Shown in pieces: positions 1-6,246 of a stretch of 13,615 nucleotides of DNA. The translations under genes and the position numbers were made by a program. Below the pieces are notes generated by a model. The model did not search any database, was not told the origin of the DNA, and saw nothing but the letters and a program-made list of their open reading frames with translations. The DNA is from CAZQSL01 sp964595945 (GTDB lineage Bacteria > UBP15 > UBA6099 > JAJRTR01): NCBI GenBank assembly GCA_964595945.1, contig CAZQSL010000099.1:1-13615 (forward strand), written 5' to 3'. Position 1 is the first letter of the stretch; every line of letters starts with the position of its first letter.

Positions 1-489
1 TGCTTCGAAGAGATCGATGAGATCGAGGCTTCTGTCCCTGTATTTGCCGGGCAGCATTGGGCCGCCGGTGACGATGATTGCAGGGATGTCGAGCCGTGCG
101 ATAGCAAGCAGCATGCCTGGCGTAATCTTGTCGCAGCCAGGCAGGCATACGAGCGCGTCGAATGCGTGAGCGCGCGCCATGACTTCAATAGAATCGGCTA
201 TCACTTCGCGACTGGCGAGCGAGTAGTGCATGCCGAGATGATTCATCGCTATACCGTCGCACACACCGATGACAGGAAATTCCACCGGCGTGCCGCCGGA
301 CATCCTGACCCCTGCTTTTGCGGCTTCGGCCAATGTATCGAGATGTATGTGACCAGGTACTATTTCGTTGGCTGCGTTTACGATTCCGATGATCGGTCGC
401 GAAATTTCCTCATCGGTGAGTCCAACCGCTTTCAGAAGTGATCTGTGCGGGGTTTTTTCGAGTCCCTTTTTGATCGAGTCGCTTTTCAT
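1..489 (-). CDS. ilvD: Dihydroxy-acid dehydratase, N-terminal part (runs off the window)
   Basis: IlvD dehydrates 2,3-dihydroxy-isovalerate and 2,3-dihydroxy-3-methylvalerate to the 2-keto acids in valine, isoleucine and leucine synthesis, in the cytoplasm. The window holds the first 163 codons; the family is about 550-600 residues. Visible landmarks are RPIIGIVNAANEIVPGHIHL (residues 31-50), CDGIAMNH (77-84, with the Mg-binding Asp78) and CLPGCDKITPGM (115-126), whose Cys119 matches the E. coli cluster ligand Cys122. Residue 46 is Gly, as in the E. coli VPGH motif, not the extra Cys of [2Fe-2S] enzymes, so a labile [4Fe-4S] cluster is likely. The sequence reads like the clostridial/archaeal IlvD type. 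The ATG at 489 starts the canonical MKSD N-terminus; the ribosome binding site is weak. It is divergent from clpP, with a plausible promoter at 525-553. Confidence 0.96.
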   Translation of the reverse strand, partial: MKSDSIKKGLEKTPHRSLLKAVGLTDEEISRPIIGIVNAANEIVPGHIHLDTLAEAAKAGVRMSGGTPVEFPVIGVCDGIAMNHLGMHYSLASREVIADSIEVMARAHAFDALVCLPGCDKITPGMLLAIARLDIPAIIVTGGPMLPGKYRDRSLDLIDLFEA

Positions 490-524
490 CCATACACCGC
501 CGTATAGTATTTTCTGCAAGTATT

Positions 525-553
525 ATGATAGGATTGCGTGCCTGTCAAGTCAA
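525..553 (-). promoter_or_regulatory. Predicted sigma-70 promoter of ilvD
   Basis: Read on the minus strand, TTGACT (548-553) is followed after 17 bases by TATCAT (525-530). An overlapping choice is TTGACA (543-548), 15 bases before CATAAT (522-527). Either places the transcript start about 30 bases upstream of the ilvD ATG. This rests on consensus matching only. Confidence 0.5.
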
Positions 554-687
554 ACAAATAGAATTGTAATAACTGCTTCTGATTCTTCGCCCATGTATGG
601 TAATACCGAACAATGAAATACAATACCACAACGGGCATATCTTTCAAAAGAAGTGGTGGATGCGTGTATTGGAAAGCACTCCTTCAT
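550..687 (-). CDS. Possible 45-residue small ORF upstream of ilvD (leader peptide candidate)
   Basis: An ATG at 687 follows a strong purine-rich Shine-Dalgarno stretch (minus-strand GGGGAGGAG, complement of 697-705) at about 9-11 bases spacing, and opens a 45-codon frame ending with TGA at 550-552. The last residues are AVITILFV, rich in branched-chain amino acids, and the frame ends 60 bases upstream of ilvD on the same strand. That arrangement recalls ilv leader peptides. However, I see no terminator/antiterminator hairpins between it and ilvD, and the frame overlaps the predicted ilvD -35 box. It could be a chance ORF; I recognise no family. Confidence 0.2.
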   Translation of the reverse strand: MKECFPIHASTTSFERYARCGIVFHCSVLPYMGEESEAVITILFV

Positions 688-890
688 CTACGAATTCTCC
701 TCCCCTCGAATGAAATCCGGATAATCCGAGTATTCTTAGTCACATGATCATCCATAAAACTCAGGCCCTTTCAGACCACTGTGACACTACTATTTCAGCT
801 TATAATCGATTTTTGTGCTATTTTACCCTCTTTTGATGGAAAATATAAAGAAAGTACATGCCATAAGCTTTTTGTTTGCGAAAAAACTAT

Positions 891-896
891 TATAAT
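891..896 (+). promoter_or_regulatory. Predicted -10 box for the clpP-clpX operon
   Basis: A perfect TATAAT lies about 60 bases ahead of the clpP ATG in an AT-rich tract. No good TTGACA match stands at 16-18 bases upstream; the nearest T-rich sequence is near 869-877. I therefore report only the -10 element. Confidence 0.4.
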
Positions 897-954
897 AGAT
901 CGTTAATTGAAATATCCGGAGCGAACCAGCCCGGAAGTGGAGGAATATCCCGCA

Positions 955-1542
955 ATGACCCTTATCCCCTTTGTCATCGAGCAGACCTCGCGAGGCGAGC
1001 GCTCATACGACATCTATTCCAGACTCCTTAAAGACCGCATCATATTCATCGGCACTGCCATCAACGACGATGTCGCCAATTCTGTCATCGCCCAGCTCCT
1101 CTTTCTCGAAAAAGAAGACCCGGCGAAAGACATCGACATCTATATCAACTCCCCCGGCGGCTCCGTAAGCTCGATGTTCGCAATGTATGACACCATGCAT
1201 CTGATCAAGCCCGACGTCTCCACCATCTGCGTCGGCATGGCAGCCAGCGCGGCGGCAGTGCTGCTCGCCGGCGGCGCGAAGGACAAACGATTCGCAGTCC
1301 CCAACGCCCGCATCATGATCCATCAGCCCTGGGGCGGCTTCCAGGGACAGGCCACCGACATCGAAATCCACGCGAAGGAAATGCTTCGCACCCGCTCAGC
1401 CATCTATGACATCCTTGCCCAGCACACCGGCAAATCAACCGACGACATCGCCCGCGACTGCGAACGCGACTACTACATGTCATCCGACGAAGCCAGGACC
1501 TACGGCATCATCGACTCAGTCATCAGCGCAAAATCAAGATAA
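955..1542 (+). CDS. clpP: ATP-dependent Clp protease proteolytic subunit ClpP
   Basis: ClpP is the tetradecameric serine peptidase chamber that degrades proteins unfolded by ClpX or ClpA/C. The 195-residue product matches the usual length. The N-terminus MTLIPFVIEQTSRGERSYDI is canonical, which decides the ATG at 955; GGAGG at 939-943 precedes it at a slightly long 11-base spacing. The catalytic triad is visible: Ser98 in GMAASAA, His123 in MIHQP and Asp172 in ERDYYMS. The oxyanion strand INSPGGSVSS is at 64-73. Ala99-Ala100 replaces the Met-Gly or Glu-Ala often seen after the nucleophile, within family variation. There is no separate propeptide beyond the usual axial loop. It is followed 79 bases later by clpX, its ATPase partner, in one apparent operon. 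No trigger-factor gene precedes it, unlike tig-clpP-clpX in many bacteria. Confidence 0.98.
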   Translation: MTLIPFVIEQTSRGERSYDIYSRLLKDRIIFIGTAINDDVANSVIAQLLFLEKEDPAKDIDIYINSPGGSVSSMFAMYDTMHLIKPDVSTICVGMAASAAAVLLAGGAKDKRFAVPNARIMIHQPWGGFQGQATDIEIHAKEMLRTRSAIYDILAQHTGKSTDDIARDCERDYYMSSDEARTYGIIDSVISAKSR

Positions 1543-1621
1543 GCTTTCCGGCAACAACTCGTTATACTGTTAACAGGCAACACAATGACAGCAGAGTCAT
1601 CTGAAACAAAGTGGAGGAAGT

Positions 1622-2944
1622 ATGTTCAGAATCAACGACGAGAAGGGCAAGCTCCGATGCTCATTCTGCGGAAAAACTCAGGATCAGGTCAAAAAACTCG
1701 TCGCCGGCCCCGGCGTATACATCTGCGAGGAGTGCATTGATCTCTGCAATGAAATCATCCTCGAAGAACTCTACCGGCCTTCCGCGGAAAACGACATGGA
1801 CATGAAAAACCTGCCAAAACCCCGCGAAATCCTCGACTTCCTCAACAACTATGTCGTCGGCCAGGATCAGGCTAAAAAAATCCTCTCCGTCGCCGTCTAC
1901 AACCACTACAAACGCATCCGTGCCAAAGAATCCGGCGACGATGTCGACATCCAGAAGAGCAACATCCTGCTCATGGGCCCCACCGGCGTCGGAAAAACCC
2001 TCCTCGCCCAGACCCTCGCACGATTCCTCGACGTACCCTTCGCCATTGCCGACGCCACATCACTCACCGAGGCCGGCTACGTCGGCGAAGATGTCGAAAA
2101 CATCCTCCTCCGCCTCATACAAAACGCCGACTACGACGTCAAAAAAGCCACCCGCGGCATCATCTACATCGACGAAATCGACAAAATCGCCCGCAAAACC
2201 GAAAATCCCTCCATCACACGCGACGTATCCGGCGAAGGCGTCCAGCAGGCACTCCTCAAAATCATCGAAGGCACCGTCGCCAACGTACCCCCGCAGGGTG
2301 GCCGCAAACACCCCAATCAGGACTTCATCCAGATCGACACCACCGACATACTCTTCATCTGCGGCGGCGCGTTCGACGGCATCACGGAAATCATCAGCAC
2401 TCGCTCAGGCCACCAGATGATGGGATTCCGCGCCGAAAAGAAACGCAAGGAAGACCGCAACGTCGGCGAAATCCTCCGCGGCGTACTCCCTGAAGACCTC
2501 ATCCGCTACGGACTCATCCCCGAACTCATCGGCCGCCTCCCGGTCGTAGCCACTCTTGACCCGCTCGACGAGGCCGCTCTCGTCCGCATCCTCCAGGAAC
2601 CCAAAAACTCGCTCACCAAACAATACAAAAAACTCTTCCAGATCGACGGCTGCGAACTCAACTTCACACACGCCGCCCTCGGAGCCATCGCACGCAAGTC
2701 CATGCAGCGCAAGACCGGCGCGCGCGGTCTGCGCTCGATCCTCGAAAACCTTATGCTCGACCTCATGTTCGACATACCCGACAAAAAGGGCATCCGCAAA
2801 TGCATCATCGACGAGCAGCACGTCGAAGGCAGCGAAGAAATTTCACTGCTCACCTTCATCGAAGGCGAAGAGCCCGTCGACGAAAACGCACCCTCACAGA
2901 TCGACAAGAAAAAATCGGACAAAACAAAAAAAGAATATGCCTGA
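1622..2944 (+). CDS. clpX: ATP-dependent Clp protease ATP-binding subunit ClpX
   Basis: ClpX is the hexameric AAA+ unfoldase that selects substrates and feeds them into ClpP. The 440-residue product is family-typical. The N-terminal zinc-binding domain has Cys13, Cys16, Cys35 and Cys38. The AAA+ module shows Walker A GPTGVGKT (119-126), the pore-1 loop GYVGE (152-156), Walker B IIYIDE (180-185), the RKH pore loop (228-230) and sensor-2 GARGLR. The ClpP-docking loop, IGF in E. coli, reads MGF at 267-269, a conservative change. A Lys/Asp-rich tail of about 30 residues follows the C-terminal domain. The ATG at 1622 is preceded by GGAGG at 1613-1617. It lies downstream of clpP and ends at a strong terminator, so the two genes probably form one transcript. 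Confidence 0.98.
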   Translation: MFRINDEKGKLRCSFCGKTQDQVKKLVAGPGVYICEECIDLCNEIILEELYRPSAENDMDMKNLPKPREILDFLNNYVVGQDQAKKILSVAVYNHYKRIRAKESGDDVDIQKSNILLMGPTGVGKTLLAQTLARFLDVPFAIADATSLTEAGYVGEDVENILLRLIQNADYDVKKATRGIIYIDEIDKIARKTENPSITRDVSGEGVQQALLKIIEGTVANVPPQGGRKHPNQDFIQIDTTDILFICGGAFDGITEIISTRSGHQMMGFRAEKKRKEDRNVGEILRGVLPEDLIRYGLIPELIGRLPVVATLDPLDEAALVRILQEPKNSLTKQYKKLFQIDGCELNFTHAALGAIARKSMQRKTGARGLRSILENLMLDLMFDIPDKKGIRKCIIDEQHVEGSEEISLLTFIEGEEPVDENAPSQIDKKKSDKTKKEYA

Positions 2945-2998
2945 CCTGCCACACCGGGCACACGGTGATCACGACTCAGACCACCTTCGAGCAAACAC

Positions 2999-3026
2999 AA
3001 AGGCGGGGCCGCAAACCCCGCCTTTT
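2999..3026 (+). terminator. Intrinsic terminator of the clpP-clpX operon
   Basis: AAAGGCGGGG (2999-3008) pairs perfectly with CCCCGCCTTT (3016-3025) around a 7-base loop, and the 3' arm ends in TTTT. It lies 55 bases after the clpX stop codon. Confidence 0.85.
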
Positions 3027-3098
3027 CATTTCCGCACTTTCACCAACCACACCCTATACTCATAATCAGCTACCGCAGTGCGAATCGCAAATAGATAC

Positions 3099-3118
3099 CC
3101 ACGGGCGTAAGCCCGTGG
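3099..3118. repeat. REP-like hairpin with a GTAA tetraloop
   Basis: CCACGGGC and GCCCGTGG form a perfect 8-bp GC-rich stem closing on GTAA. There is no T-run, so it is not a terminator. Short GC-rich stems with tetraloops in intergenic DNA are typical of REP/RAYT-type repeats. No second copy lies in this window, so repeat status is inferred. Confidence 0.5.
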
Positions 3119-3156
3119 ATGAATGCGAATGTTGCTTGGATCCCGAGATATGCCCC

Positions 3157-3178
3157 GGCGGGGAGCGGAGCCCCTGCC
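3157..3178. repeat. Second GC-rich hairpin, REP-like
   Basis: GGC+GGGG (3157-3163) pairs with CCCC, a one-base T bulge, then GCC (3171-3178), around the 7-base loop AGCGGAG. It lies 38 bases from the preceding hairpin and has no T-tract. Two such hairpins in tandem resemble a REP doublet. Confidence 0.4.
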
Positions 3179-3191
3179 CTGCTATGATAGT

Positions 3192-3359
3192 CTAAGGGCT
3201 TGTCACAAAATAACCTTAGCATCTTGCTTGTCTTATTTTTCCGTCTTCTGTGTTGCCTGCTCAGTTACATACCTTTAGGTATGCTCCTTCGCAAGCGCCT
3301 TGATTACGGCCAAAAATCCGGCGCAATCTTGCTATGTTTATTTTCTTCCAAACCCTAAG
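3192..3359. mobile_element. 168-bp symmetric palindromic (MITE-like) element
   Basis: The ends are imperfect inverted repeats: 3192-3213 matches the reverse complement of 3338-3359 at 17 of 22 positions, beginning CTAAGGG and CTTAGGG. The exact midpoint of the element (3275.5) coincides with the centre of a perfect inner palindrome, CATACCT-TT-AGGTATG (3268-3283). In between, the arms keep short blocks of complementarity (for example ACGG...AAAAAT). The whole unit is therefore one long degenerate palindrome. It encodes no convincing protein. No target-site duplication is obvious. This is typical of a non-autonomous mobile element or a large foldback repeat; the family is not recognised. Confidence 0.5.
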
Positions 3360-3391
3360 TCTGGCACGAATATGTTGGGTGGAGGTGAGGG

Positions 3392-3736
3392 GTGGTTTTG
3401 GATGGTTTGCGGTCTTCTGTGGGTGTGTTTAATTGCGCCGGATACATCGAACATCTCGCCGACTGCCTCAAGGCCGGACAGATTTATGTCGAAGACGGAA
3501 CGAACTCAGTGAAAATGGCGATCCCCGCGAATGTGGAGGCTATCGTCGAAGCGAAACAGAAACCCGGTAAAGGAGAATTCTCTCTCGAAATCTCGTGACG
3601 CGAAGAACATGCGCAGGAAGAGAAGACATTGCCCATATCTCCCGAAGCACCTGCCGCGAAGATTGAAGAGCAACCCGCCGGAGAGCCTGCCTGCGAGCCG
3701 GATGCAGTAGATGAGCCGGCCCCGAAACTCAAATAG
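3392..3736 (+). pseudogene. Amphi-Trp domain protein remnant with an internal TGA
   Basis: The frame from GTG 3392 encodes 68 residues. From about residue 16 (AGYIEHLADCLKAGQIYVED) through EAKQKPGKGEFSLEIS it resembles the amphi-Trp domain family, small proteins of unknown function in archaea and bacteria. Family members start with a strand of the KEIEFKG kind; here that part is missing, and the sequence before residue 15 is unrelated. At 3596-3598 the frame meets TGA exactly where the family has a conserved Trp (LEISW). The same frame then stays open for 45 codons with an acidic Pro/Glu-rich tail (REEHAQEEK...APKLK) to TAG at 3734-3736. Other genes here use TGA as stop, so recoding is unlikely. 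A perfect Shine-Dalgarno GGAGGTGA (3381-3388) precedes the GTG, so a short product might still be made. A palindromic element lies just upstream, perhaps linked to loss of the 5' end. Confidence 0.6.
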
Positions 3737-3767
3737 AAATAGAAGCACTTCAAAAACCTCAAACAAA

Positions 3768-3795
3768 GGAGCGGCTTCCAGGAGCCGCTTTTTTG
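3768..3795 (+). terminator. Intrinsic terminator after the amphi-Trp remnant
   Basis: AGCGGCT (3770-3776) pairs with AGCCGCT (3783-3789) around TCCAGG and runs directly into six T residues. It lies 33 bases after the TAG, which supports 3736 as the original end of the gene. Confidence 0.8.
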
Positions 3796-3859
3796 TTGCG
3801 GTATTTTAAAGTCATTCAGCACGATGATGAGACAGACAGATGTGTTTTCGAGCGGGATT

Positions 3860-3884
3860 CATGCGTTGTTTGATACAACGCATG
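3860..3884. repeat. Perfect 10-bp hairpin, possible REP-like repeat
   Basis: CATGCGTTGT (3860-3869) and ACAACGCATG (3875-3884) form a perfect stem with the loop TTGAT. It lies between the converging amphi-Trp remnant and mgsA. It lacks a T-run on either side, so it is a weak terminator candidate and more likely an intergenic palindromic repeat. Confidence 0.45.
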
Positions 3885-3918
3885 TGGATAACACCGGGAA
3901 AACCACCTGCCGTTTTTT

Positions 3919-4467
3919 CTATGAAGCTGCTGCCATTTCGGGAGTGTTAGCAGGTATATTCTCGCGATCACCGGGAACGGCCCTGTTAACATAACCTGAA
4001 AAATCGTTGACGATCGGATGATAGTGGGTCCTAAGAAGTGGCGACGAGATCAGAAAATCGGCGGTGGAGCGGTTGCAGGCAATTGGTACGTTGTATACGA
4101 CGGCTATGCGCAGGAGTGCTTTGACATCAACATCATGTGGATGAGGCTCCATAGGGTCCCAGAAAAAAATCACGATGTCGATTTTACCTTCAGAAATCAT
4201 CGCGCCAAGTTGCTGATCCCCGCCGAGGGGACCAGACTTCAATCGGTTGACACGAACAGCATCTCTCACTGTGCCATCTGGCAAAGACCATTCCGTGATG
4301 TTTTCGTCGATAAGTTTCTGATTGAGTGCTTCCTCGATCAGGCGACCCGTTGTGCCTGTGCAATACAGGTTGTTATTGATCAGGACCGGATAGTTCCACT
4401 TGGCCCATTCGGTTATGTCATGCTTGCGGTTGTCATGTGCCACGAGGGCAATATTGTTGATACTCAT
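3919..4467 (-). CDS. mgsA: Methylglyoxal synthase, long variant
   Basis: MgsA converts dihydroxyacetone phosphate to methylglyoxal and phosphate, a cytoplasmic bypass of lower glycolysis that relieves phosphate limitation. The 182-residue product has NIALVAHDNRK (5-15), the phosphate-binding TGTTG (37-41), GPLGGDQQLGA (79-89) with catalytic Asp84 (E. coli Asp71), FFWDP (101-105) and HDVDVKALL with His111 and Asp114 (E. coli His98 and Asp101). Compared with the roughly 152-residue E. coli enzyme it has about 21 extra residues between TGTTG and GGDQQ, and a C-terminal tail about 17 residues longer. AGGGAG at 4475-4480 (minus strand) stands 7 bases from the ATG at 4467 but only one base from the upstream ATG at 4473, so 4467 is chosen. 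It converges on the amphi-Trp remnant. Confidence 0.95.
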   Translation of the reverse strand: MSINNIALVAHDNRKHDITEWAKWNYPVLINNNLYCTGTTGRLIEEALNQKLIDENITEWSLPDGTVRDAVRVNRLKSGPLGGDQQLGAMISEGKIDIVIFFWDPMEPHPHDVDVKALLRIAVVYNVPIACNRSTADFLISSPLLRTHYHPIVNDFSGYVNRAVPGDRENIPANTPEMAAAS

Positions 4468-4502
4468 TATCATTCTCCCTATATATAGCTCTGTCCGATT
4501 GT

Positions 4503-4514
4503 CAGTCCGGACTG
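4503..4514. promoter_or_regulatory. 12-bp perfect palindrome upstream of mgsA, possible operator
   Basis: CAGTCCGGACTG is a perfect palindrome 36 bases upstream of the mgsA start, next to a TATATA tract (near 4481-4488) that could be the -10 box. Related partial half-sites, CTGTCCGA (near 4491) and AGGACTG (near 4527), flank it. It may be an operator; no regulator can be assigned. Confidence 0.25.
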
Positions 4515-4665
4515 TATATGTAGTTTAGGACTGTAGTGTTAGCTGGATATTGGCGTGGAGTAAGAATATCAATAGTCACGGATAATCGAAGTGATTCGAT
4601 AGATGTATGAAAGCAAGGCTACTTCCATTGTATTGACATTCAGCATAGTGTATCCGGATCGTCAA

Positions 4666-6189
4666 CTAATGTGAATCGTTGATAATCTTTTCGATGACCT
4701 TCGCGATGTCAGTGTTGTCGATGATATTGGCCCCAGGATAGCGGCTATCTGAAATCCTGATAAATTCATCTGCGCCGGCGCCGATTGCGTACAGCGACAC
4801 GAGTTCATTCGTGTGGTCATCGCAGCCGAATGATATTTCGCCATTCGGATAAGTGCATAGCGCGCCATTGCCGGGACAGACCTGATGGGGCAGCATGCCG
4901 CGACCAAGACGCTTGTCCGGACTGAATCTTAGGTAGCCATTGGCGTGATCTGCAGTGACGAGAACCAATGTGTTATCGAGAGAAAGATTGTCGCCAGGTT
5001 GATTGATATAATCGAGAAGAGCGGCAACTCCATTATCGAGGTCCCACATCGAGCCGATGAGCCAGGCATAGTCGTTGGCGTGATTGGCCCAGTCGATGTC
5101 ACCCTGTTCGGCCATCAGGAAGAAACCATTGGAATTGGTTGAAAGATATCGCACACCTTGCACTATGGCATCTGAGAATAGTGGGTTTTCGATAGTGGCA
5201 GCAGTTACTCGTGGGGTGCCAGGTGTATCTGTGGCGACAGGATGTTCGAATGCTCCGTCTTTGCCGCCGAAAAGTGCGAATGTTTTTTTCCCGTTCTTAA
5301 TGCCAGCATCAATGGCGCCAGTGATTGCGTCTTTGCCGTTCTTGCTCTGTTGCCGTTCGACAAACTGGTAGTCGCCGCCGGTTTTGAGATAGTTATAGAG
5401 CGTTTTTGAGATGTAGCCATCGAGTATGCTCCAGTCGGGATTATTCCACTGAGGGTGACCGCCAGCGATGACGAGATCGGGGCGGATGTCGCGTATCATT
5501 TCATCGGCGATGCCAGGGCCAGTGTAGCCTTTATACCCGGTGTAGAAATTGTCGCGATGCAAGTTGTGAGAGGCAAATCCGGCGGGGGTTGCGTGTGAGA
5601 ACGGAACGGTGGAAATAATGCCGAGTGAGATGCCGTATTTGTCGCGGAGCCGCACAGGAATGATATCAATTTTGCCACCGGATTTGTCCCCTGCCTGCCA
5701 GTTGATATTGCCGCGTTCGGTCTTCTGGCCTGTCGCCATTGCAGTGGCGGCTGCGGCGGAATCTGTCGCGAGCGGCCACACGGTTTTGCCGCCACACTCG
5801 GTTGCAGAAGTGAATACAGCCTTGCGGTCCTTTGAGTCTATCGGATAGGGTGTGCTTCCGCTTTTCTCGATGGAATACCCGACTGAAGGATTGAAGGTTG
5901 CGGGATCATAGAGTGGTTTGCCTTCGATAGCGGCGAAGCAGTTGTATGTGTTGATGTCATAAGTGGTCATATATGTTTTGACAGGGAACGTATTCATGGT
6001 TAGCGCGAAATCCACACCGTGGAGATAGCGTGACAGCGCGGTCTCCGACGCAGGCGACATCCCGTCGCCGATTATCAGTATCACGTTTTTCATCCTTTGC
6101 TGCGCTGGAGCCGTTTGACCGTTCCCGGCAGCATACGCAGACGCTGCAGTTGTCGCAATCAGTACAATGGCAAGAAGAAACTTTTTCAT
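4666..6189 (-). CDS. phoA: Alkaline phosphatase, secreted PhoA type
   Basis: This is an alkaline phosphatase that hydrolyses phosphate monoesters outside the cytoplasm using two Zn and one Mg ion. It has 507 residues. Residues 1-20 (MKKFLLAIVLIATTAASAYA) are a Sec signal peptide with cleavage after AYA; no twin-arginine is present. Catalytic residues in order: Asp42 in IIGDGM, nucleophile Ser144 in ATDSAAAATAMATG, Glu361, Asp366 and His370 in AEQGDIDWANH, Asp414-His415 in VTADHANG, and His459 in DDHTNELV. The start at ATG 6189 gives the signal peptide directly; a TTG at 6210 is the only longer start. The 5' end lies 57 bases downstream of a PhnD-like binding protein gene on the same strand with no terminator between, suggesting co-transcription. 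Substrate preference cannot be read from sequence. The symbol is by family resemblance. Confidence 0.93.
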   Translation of the reverse strand: MKKFLLAIVLIATTAASAYAAGNGQTAPAQQRMKNVILIIGDGMSPASETALSRYLHGVDFALTMNTFPVKTYMTTYDINTYNCFAAIEGKPLYDPATFNPSVGYSIEKSGSTPYPIDSKDRKAVFTSATECGGKTVWPLATDSAAAATAMATGQKTERGNINWQAGDKSGGKIDIIPVRLRDKYGISLGIISTVPFSHATPAGFASHNLHRDNFYTGYKGYTGPGIADEMIRDIRPDLVIAGGHPQWNNPDWSILDGYISKTLYNYLKTGGDYQFVERQQSKNGKDAITGAIDAGIKNGKKTFALFGGKDGAFEHPVATDTPGTPRVTAATIENPLFSDAIVQGVRYLSTNSNGFFLMAEQGDIDWANHANDYAWLIGSMWDLDNGVAALLDYINQPGDNLSLDNTLVLVTADHANGYLRFSPDKRLGRGMLPHQVCPGNGALCTYPNGEISFGCDDHTNELVSLYAIGAGADEFIRISDSRYPGANIIDNTDIAKVIEKIINDSH

Positions 6190-6246
6190 GCTCTGCCCTC
6201 TCTCTATCAATAGTTATTTTTCTGACAATTCAAACGCGGCCTTCAT

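Larger units (their letters stand above)
490..954. other. Divergent intergenic region between ilvD and clpP
   Basis: This AT-rich region carries the ilvD promoter on the minus strand, the small ORF at 550-687, and a perfect TATAAT at 891-896 on the plus strand ahead of clpP. A second TATAAT lies at 801-806. I see no RNA gene or strong terminator in it. The clpP frame stays open upstream to a TTG at 907, but that extension lacks family similarity. Confidence 0.5.

Noticed and set aside
907..954. TTG start 16 codons upstream of the clpP ATG
   Set aside because: The canonical ClpP N-terminus begins at ATG 955 with a GGAGG upstream; the extension has no family resemblance and starts just after the -10 box.
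1851..2420. Ser/Pro-rich 189-codon frame within clpX
   Set aside because: It is an alternate-frame shadow of the AAA+ coding sequence.
3300..3512. 70-codon frame starting inside the palindromic element
   Set aside because: It runs across the element end and out of frame into the amphi-Trp remnant; it has no motif and no ribosome binding site.
3596..3598. TGA read as Trp or selenocysteine in the amphi-Trp frame
   Set aside because: clpX, tatA, rex and the DUF2344 gene all end in TGA and Trp is TGG throughout, so the code is standard. The family has Trp, not Sec, here, and no SECIS-like hairpin follows immediately.
4018..4488. 156-codon open frame antisense to mgsA
   Set aside because: The minus strand encodes a complete methylglyoxal synthase; the plus-strand frame has no recognisable motif.
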